Below are positions 7,130 to 10,718 of a DNA stretch of 10,718 nucleotides, one piece after another (positions within the stretch are counted from its first letter, which is position 1; every line of letters starts with the position of its first letter). The stretch is from contig JAHJDK010000223.1 in NCBI GenBank assembly GCA_018812505.1, positions 1-10,718 on the forward strand, given 5' to 3'. The notes beneath the pieces are model-generated. The model saw only the letters and a list, made by a program, of their open reading frames with translations. It searched no databases and was not told the DNA's origin. The DNA is from Nanobdellota archaeon (GTDB lineage Archaea; Nanobdellota; Nanobdellia; Woesearchaeales; GCA-2686295). Made by a program: the position numbers and the translations under genes.

Positions 7130-8146
7130 TTAATTATTGTTTCTATCTTGTTTTTGATACCTTTTTAAAAAGCTACCAGCGACCAATAATGGAAACGCTA
7201 TACTGGCTTCACATTTTATTTTAACACTAGGCGCATTTATTTTTATTTTTGCCCAAGTCTTTGCTTCCTCTTGATTTCCGCCTGAATCAGAAGCGTCATA
7301 TTCTTGTGCAGTAGTTATGTAAACAGCGTAATCTAGTCCTTCTTTGAAGATGTTGGCATTTAAGACGTAATGTTTTGAGATTCCTCCTCCTAGTACTATT
7401 GCGCCTGTTTTTTCTGTGTTTAAACAGATATCAGTTATTTTTTTGTTATCTCCTACTGCATCTATGTAGAAGTCTGCTCTTTTTTGTTTTTGAAACACAA
7501 ATAAGTCACCTATAGAACCATCAGTTATTCCAGGACAGAAAACAGGTATATCATTCTTTGCAGCCCAATAAAGGTATGATTCCTCGTTATTTGCTTGAAA
7601 GCCGAGTTCTCTTATAAATTCTGATGGTGTAAATGGTTTTCCTCTTATTTTTTGTTGTTTGTAAATTCTATCGAAGAAAGGGTTCATAAACCTTTCAAAA
7701 TATAAGTAACGGTCATAAGGTGCTAATATATTGCCAATTCTCCCAACTCCGTTTTCAAAAAGAACTTTTCCAGGTATCTCAAATCCTCCGAGCACAAATG
7801 GTTTTAAGGTTTTTATGATGTCTTCCTCGATGCCTCCAGCAGATACTGATATTGCATGTATCATCTTGTGTTTTACAAGGAAAGTGATTATTTCCCTTAA
7901 ACCACTGGATATTATGTTAGAGGTCATTGTTAGGAAGATGTATGCTTTCTCGTCAATCATTTTCCTGGTTATCTCGATTCCTTGGTATAAGTTTGTTGCT
8001 TGAATACCTGTAGTTGAGAATGATTCTAAAAATGAATCAAATTCAAATTCTTTTTCAAAATCATAACCTTTAACAGGTGTATGATTATCTAGTGTTACGC
8101 ATTTCCTCATAAATTTGTGATTCTTCTCATAATTAGTTTTTTTCAT
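7130..8146 (-). CDS. dhs: Deoxyhypusine synthase
   Basis: NAD-dependent enzyme that transfers the butylamine part of spermidine to a lysine of initiation factor aIF5A, the first step of hypusine formation. With the ATG at 8146 the protein has 338 residues, normal for the archaeal family (~310-340). Conserved blocks are FLTMTSNIISSGLREII (71-87), SAGGIEED (102-109), ENGVGRIGN (131-139), PVFCPGITDGSIGD (201-214), GGGISKHYVLNAN (252-264) and EYDASDSGG (282-290). The lysine in ISKHY (Lys258) matches the active-site lysine (human Lys329). The ATG at 8146 is preferred over the in-frame GTG at 8155 because the AGGTGAT Shine-Dalgarno (8157-8151) overlaps that GTG and sits 4 nt before the ATG. The likely promoter and a possible upstream ORF lie between this gene and fibrillarin. 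The aIF5A gene is not in the window. Confidence 0.96.
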   Translation of the reverse strand: MKKTNYEKNHKFMRKCVTLDNHTPVKGYDFEKEFEFDSFLESFSTTGIQATNLYQGIEITRKMIDEKAYIFLTMTSNIISSGLREIITFLVKHKMIHAISVSAGGIEEDIIKTLKPFVLGGFEIPGKVLFENGVGRIGNILAPYDRYLYFERFMNPFFDRIYKQQKIRGKPFTPSEFIRELGFQANNEESYLYWAAKNDIPVFCPGITDGSIGDLFVFQKQKRADFYIDAVGDNKKITDICLNTEKTGAIVLGGGISKHYVLNANIFKEGLDYAVYITTAQEYDASDSGGNQEEAKTWAKIKINAPSVKIKCEASIAFPLLVAGSFLKRYQKQDRNNN

Positions 8147-8150
8147 ATTT

Positions 8151-8157
8151 ATCACCT
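8151..8157 (-). promoter_or_regulatory. Shine-Dalgarno AGGTGAT that decides the dhs start
   Basis: The minus strand reads AGGTGAT, AAAT, then ATG at 8146. The site physically overlaps the GTG at 8155-8153, which argues that the upstream GTG is not the start and the protein begins MKKTNYEK. Confidence 0.75.
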
Positions 8158-8173
8158 AAGAAATATTATTGTT

Positions 8174-8221
8174 TTAACTACCAGAAATTCTTACAGAATC
8201 AAATAATTGGTGGTGGTTCAT
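8174..8221 (-). CDS. Possible 15-residue leaderless upstream ORF before dhs
   Basis: An ATG at 8221 opens a 15-codon frame (MNHHQLFDSVRISGS) ending in TAA at 8174, 27 nt before the dhs ATG. The only clear TATA-like element in the gap is centred 26 nt upstream of this ATG, exactly the distance expected for a leaderless message starting at this codon. It has no Shine-Dalgarno and resembles no peptide I know. It may be a chance ORF in an untranslated leader. Confidence 0.22.
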   Translation of the reverse strand: MNHHQLFDSVRISGS

Positions 8222-8241
8222 GATTGATAGAGTTGATTGAG

Positions 8242-8253
8242 TATTTTTAAAGG
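8242..8253 (-). promoter_or_regulatory. Probable TATA box for dhs
   Basis: The minus strand reads CCTTTAAAAATA just after the fibrillarin stop codon, preceded by an A-rich stretch that could act as a BRE. A start site ~26 nt downstream falls at 8221, giving dhs a leader of ~75 nt, unusually long for this window. Confidence 0.45.
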
Positions 8254-8268
8254 TTTAGATTGAACAAT

Positions 8269-8931
8269 TTATTTCTTCTTCACGACAAATATTGCATGGT
8301 CTTTTTCGAATGGTTCTAATTCTCTATAATCAACTATTGTTATATATTTTTCAAGTTCGGATCTTACTTGTTGATATATATCTCTTGGTTTTTTTGTTAC
8401 ATCTATGCTTCTGGCTTTTATCGCTAATAATCCAAAACCTTCCTTTTTCAGGTATGCATCACAATTTCTAAGAAATATTTGGACTTGGTTTTTCTGAGCA
8501 ATGTCTTGATAGACAATATCAACTTCTGTTAATAATTCCTTGTAGATTTCAGGATGATTTGCATCTGCAAGTATTGGCACCATGTTCTTTTTTGCTTCAC
8601 AAATAGTCACTAAATCTCTTGCTACTTCAGGAGAAAACTCAACACAAAACATGAATCCGTTGTTACTGATAATGTCTGAGATAAATGATGGTGTATAACC
8701 ATGAGATGCTCCTAAGTAAAGAACTATTGATCCTTCTTTCAATCCGATTTGTGACAATCCTTTCATTAATCCAGCAGCTAATTTGCTTCTTTTAGGATCC
8801 CATTCCCTGAAGAAAATATTATTGTTGACAAAGGTTTTTTCATCAAAAAAAGTTTTCTTGTCAACGCTTTTCGTGTATAAGCTATTTTTTTCAATGAATA
8901 TATTTGGGAATTTGTTGTTGAGAAGTTTCAT
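8269..8931 (-). CDS. flpA: Fibrillarin-like rRNA/tRNA 2'-O-methyltransferase
   Basis: SAM-dependent methyltransferase of the archaeal box C/D sRNP, which methylates ribose 2'-OH at sites chosen by guide RNAs. The 220 residues match the usual ~210-230. Conserved blocks are REWDPKRSKLAAGLMKGL (42-59), the SAM loop YLGASHGYTPSFISDI (72-87), VEFSPEVARDLV (97-108), PILADANHPEIY (119-130), DIAQKNQVQI (143-152), AIKARSID (170-177) and ELEPFEKDHA (204-213). Asp143, Lys172 and Asp211/His212 are likely catalytic positions by family comparison. The SAM loop departs from the usual GAASGTTVSHVSD. The ATG overlaps the nop5 stop as ATGA, and GAGGAG lies 8 nt upstream, so translation is probably coupled to nop5. 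The missing Nop5 N-terminal domain (see nop5) raises the question of how this enzyme is held in the complex. Confidence 0.95.
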   Translation of the reverse strand: MKLLNNKFPNIFIEKNSLYTKSVDKKTFFDEKTFVNNNIFFREWDPKRSKLAAGLMKGLSQIGLKEGSIVLYLGASHGYTPSFISDIISNNGFMFCVEFSPEVARDLVTICEAKKNMVPILADANHPEIYKELLTEVDIVYQDIAQKNQVQIFLRNCDAYLKKEGFGLLAIKARSIDVTKKPRDIYQQVRSELEKYITIVDYRELEPFEKDHAIFVVKKK

Positions 8932-9662
8932 CTGAGCTTCTCCTCTAGTTCTTTGTTTAATCTGTCGCCTATGAATTTTCCTTTGAAGTAATCTGTTTTT
9001 ACAGCCATGGATATTTTGTCTGCTACTGATCTTGCTGCTCTCCCTCTAACATTTTTTTTAGCAGAACTAACAAGTGTGTGTTGTAGTATAGTTCCATGTT
9101 TTGGAGGTCTGGCACCTGTTTTTAAGTGTCTGAACAATGCTTTCTCAGCACCTAACAGTTGAACAGTTGAAGAGGGCATCATTGCTAATCTTTTTAATGA
9201 ACCTGCTTCTTCAATGAGTTTTGCTCCTAAGAGTGCGCCTGTTACTGAGAATAAGTTTTTGCAGTAAGAACTCATGATTGTTTCAAGATATTTTTTTAAC
9301 TCATCTCTTAATGAATATATTGACTTGATTTGTAGTGCTAATTCTTTTACTGGTTTTAGTTCTCTTTTATCAAGGTCTTTACCCATTGATTCTTTGATTT
9401 TGAGTTCTTGAAATAGCTCTTTTCGATCCTTACTGATGACTAGTTTTACGAATGTTTCGTTATCAGCAATTCTTTTTGAGAGTTCAGGCAAACATAAAGC
9501 GTACCAGTCTCTAAGTCTTTTGGTTAAGGTATTAGCTGTTTTTGTAAGTTCATCAATATTGTTTATAGCATTTATTATGTAATTATCTTCGGATATTGAT
9601 TCCCTAATATCTTTTTTGGCTGAAATGATACTTTTATTTCTGATGCTTTCAAAGTCGACCAT
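8928..9662 (-). CDS. nop5: Nop5/Nop56-58 family box C/D sRNP core protein, short form lacking the N-terminal domain
   Basis: Scaffold protein of the archaeal box C/D methylation complex. It normally contacts L7Ae-bound guide RNA through its C-terminal Nop domain, dimerises through a coiled coil, and holds fibrillarin through an N-terminal domain. Here 244 residues cover only the coiled-coil part (~1-130, with LTKRLRDWYALCLPEL at 46-61) and the Nop domain (~131-244). The Nop domain has the signature LIEEAGSLKRLAMMPSSTVQ (149-168), GAEKALFRHLKTG (171-183), PPKHGTI (186-192) and RGRAARSVADKISMA (206-220). Archaeal Nop5 is usually ~350-420 residues, so the ~110-residue fibrillarin-binding domain and the lysine-rich tail are absent. 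This is not a window-edge effect: the promoter and divergent aRF1 gene begin immediately upstream. nop5 is first in an operon with fibrillarin (ATGA overlap). Confidence 0.93.
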   Translation of the reverse strand: MVDFESIRNKSIISAKKDIRESISEDNYIINAINNIDELTKTANTLTKRLRDWYALCLPELSKRIADNETFVKLVISKDRKELFQELKIKESMGKDLDKRELKPVKELALQIKSIYSLRDELKKYLETIMSSYCKNLFSVTGALLGAKLIEEAGSLKRLAMMPSSTVQLLGAEKALFRHLKTGARPPKHGTILQHTLVSSAKKNVRGRAARSVADKISMAVKTDYFKGKFIGDRLNKELEEKLR

Positions 9663-9686
9663 TACTATTGGGAGAATAGATACATA

Positions 9687-9700
9687 TATAAAGCTTTATA
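9687..9700. promoter_or_regulatory. Divergent back-to-back TATA boxes for aRF1 (+) and nop5 (-)
   Basis: TATAAAGCTTTATA is a perfect 14-bp palindrome made of two TATAAAG elements, one on each strand, in the 54-bp gap between nop5 and aRF1. The plus-strand copy is centred ~27 nt before the aRF1 ATG, which has no Shine-Dalgarno, so aRF1 is probably leaderless. The minus-strand copy predicts a nop5 start ~8-9 nt upstream of its ATG. An overlapping ATATATAAAG variant could also serve. Confidence 0.6.
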
Positions 9701-9716
9701 GATAAATATTCTTGTT

Positions 9717-10718
9717 ATGTCGGAAGAAAAGGTATCTGCTAAGCAGAGATTTAAGCTTAAGCAATTTATTAAGGAATTGGAAGATTTTAAGGGTAGACAC
9801 ACTGAATTAATTAGTGTTTACGTTCCAGAAGGTTACGATTTGAATAAGATTGTTAATCATTTATTTCAGGAACAAGGTACTGCTTCTAATATTAAGGGTA
9901 AGGCAACTCGTGATAATGTTATAACAGGTCTTGAAAAGATGATGCAACATTTGAAGTTGTTTCCTAGAACTCCTGCTAATGGTTTAGCTATTTTTGCAGG
10001 TAATGTTGCTGAGAGGGAAGGTCAGCAAGACTTTCAGGTTTGGAGTGTTGAACCTCCTGTTCCTTTGAAACAGAGACTTTATCGTTGTGATAAAGAGTTT
10101 GTTTTGGAGCCTTTGAGAGAGCAGGTTTCTGAGAAGAGCATTTATGGTTTGGTTGTTATGGATAAGAGAGAAGGTAATGTGGCTATTCTTAGAGGAAAAG
10201 TTATAATTCCTTTGAACAAGGCAAAATCGGCTGTTCCTGGAAAAACTCGTGCAGGAGGACAATCAGCTCAACGTTTTGAAAGACTAAGAGAGGGTGCTGC
10301 AAAGGATTTCTATAAGAAGATTGCTGAGCTTATGAAATCAGAGTTTTTGGGAAATAATGATTTAAAAGGGATAATTGTTGGCGGTCCTGGTCATACAAAA
10401 AATGAGTTTGTCGAGGGTAATTATATAACTGATCAGGTTAAGAGGAAAATAATCGCTTTGAAAGATCTTTCTTATACTGGGGAGTTTGGGTTGCAGGAGT
10501 TGCTTGACAAATCTGATGATATACTTGCAGAGGAAGAAGTTATTGAGGAAAAGAAGGTCATGCAGAAATTCTTTAATTTACTGGCTAAGAGTCAAGGGAT
10601 GGTTAATTATGGAAAAGATCATGTGATGGCTGATTTGAAGATGGGTTTTGTTGAGACAGTGTTGTTGTCGGAAGTTTTGGAAGATAGTGTTATTGAAGAA
10701 TTTGAAAAAGAAGCTGAG
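9717..10718 (+). CDS. prf1: Peptide chain release factor aRF1, 3'-partial
   Basis: Class I archaeal release factor of the eRF1 family. It reads all three stop codons and triggers peptide release on the ribosome. The first 334 residues are in the window and the frame is open at the end; complete family members have ~400-420. The N-terminal decoding domain has TASNIKG (55-61), where the usual motif is NIKS, and YRCDKEF (122-128), which fits YxCxxxF. The middle domain has the peptidyl-transferase-centre motif GGQ at 180-182 in TRAGGQSAQRFERLREGA, followed by GGPGHTKNEF (222-231). The last part (after ~270) belongs to the C-terminal domain that binds the aRF3-like partner aEF1A. The ATG at 9717 has no ribosome-binding site but lies ~27 nt after a TATA box, fitting leaderless initiation. 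It is divergent from nop5. Confidence 0.96.
   Translation, partial: MSEEKVSAKQRFKLKQFIKELEDFKGRHTELISVYVPEGYDLNKIVNHLFQEQGTASNIKGKATRDNVITGLEKMMQHLKLFPRTPANGLAIFAGNVAEREGQQDFQVWSVEPPVPLKQRLYRCDKEFVLEPLREQVSEKSIYGLVVMDKREGNVAILRGKVIIPLNKAKSAVPGKTRAGGQSAQRFERLREGAAKDFYKKIAELMKSEFLGNNDLKGIIVGGPGHTKNEFVEGNYITDQVKRKIIALKDLSYTGEFGLQELLDKSDDILAEEEVIEEKKVMQKFFNLLAKSQGMVNYGKDHVMADLKMGFVETVLLSEVLEDSVIEEFEKEAE

Noticed and set aside
8156..8268. A box C/D guide RNA in the gap next to the fibrillarin gene
   Set aside because: No proper C box (RUGAUGA) paired with a D box (CUGA) at suitable spacing was found on either strand; only loose TGATTGA-like matches.
9984..10262. Minus-strand ORF inside aRF1
   Set aside because: It is the antisense of the conserved middle domain of aRF1, with low-complexity composition and no promoter or ribosome-binding site.
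9717..10718. Stop codon reassignment suggested by NIKG in aRF1
   Set aside because: TAA, TAG and TGA all end genes at positions that match family lengths, so nothing in the window supports an altered code.

Overview
The window looks like part of an archaeal chromosome from a low-GC, small-genome lineage, most likely a DPANN-type archaeon of the Woesearchaeota/Pacearchaeota kind. That placement is inference from gene content. Archaeal-type translation and RNA-modification genes are present: peptide release factor aRF1, Nop5, fibrillarin and deoxyhypusine synthase. Archaeal TATA boxes lie about 26-28 nt upstream of several start codons with little or no 5' leader, and some proteins are reduced in size. 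No rRNA, tRNA, CRISPR array, insertion sequence or phage gene was seen, and no gap between genes exceeds about 115 bp.

Layout. At 1-657 (+) is the C-terminal part of a PEP-synthase-like phosphotransfer protein that probably enters from outside the window. It converges on cysS, cysteinyl-tRNA synthetase (705-2120, -). cysS is divergent from an AI-2E-family membrane protein (2204-3199, +), whose stop codon overlaps the stop of a biotin-synthase-like radical SAM protein (3196-4242, -). Next on the minus strand is a glycogen debranching enzyme broken by one frameshift (4297-6104), overlapped by the upstream sugar-phosphate nucleotidyltransferase gene (6079-7080). The last three minus-strand genes are deoxyhypusine synthase (7130-8146), fibrillarin (8269-8931) and a short Nop5 (8928-9662). 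A divergent promoter then drives aRF1 (9717 to the window end, incomplete).

How the genes work together. nop5 and fibrillarin overlap by ATGA and encode two of the proteins of the box C/D sRNP that 2'-O-methylates rRNA. This Nop5 starts at its coiled coil, so the N-terminal domain that normally holds fibrillarin is missing. The nucleotidyltransferase and debranching enzyme overlap and probably form a two-gene carbohydrate unit. cysS, dhs and aRF1 are translation genes, but they sit in separate transcription units.

I did not find a clear multi-gene novel system. The points most worth a second look are the Nop5 without an N-terminal domain, the frameshift in the debranching enzyme, the CX4CX2C cluster motif of the radical SAM protein, the NIKG variant of the NIKS motif in aRF1, and a possible leaderless 15-codon upstream ORF before dhs.
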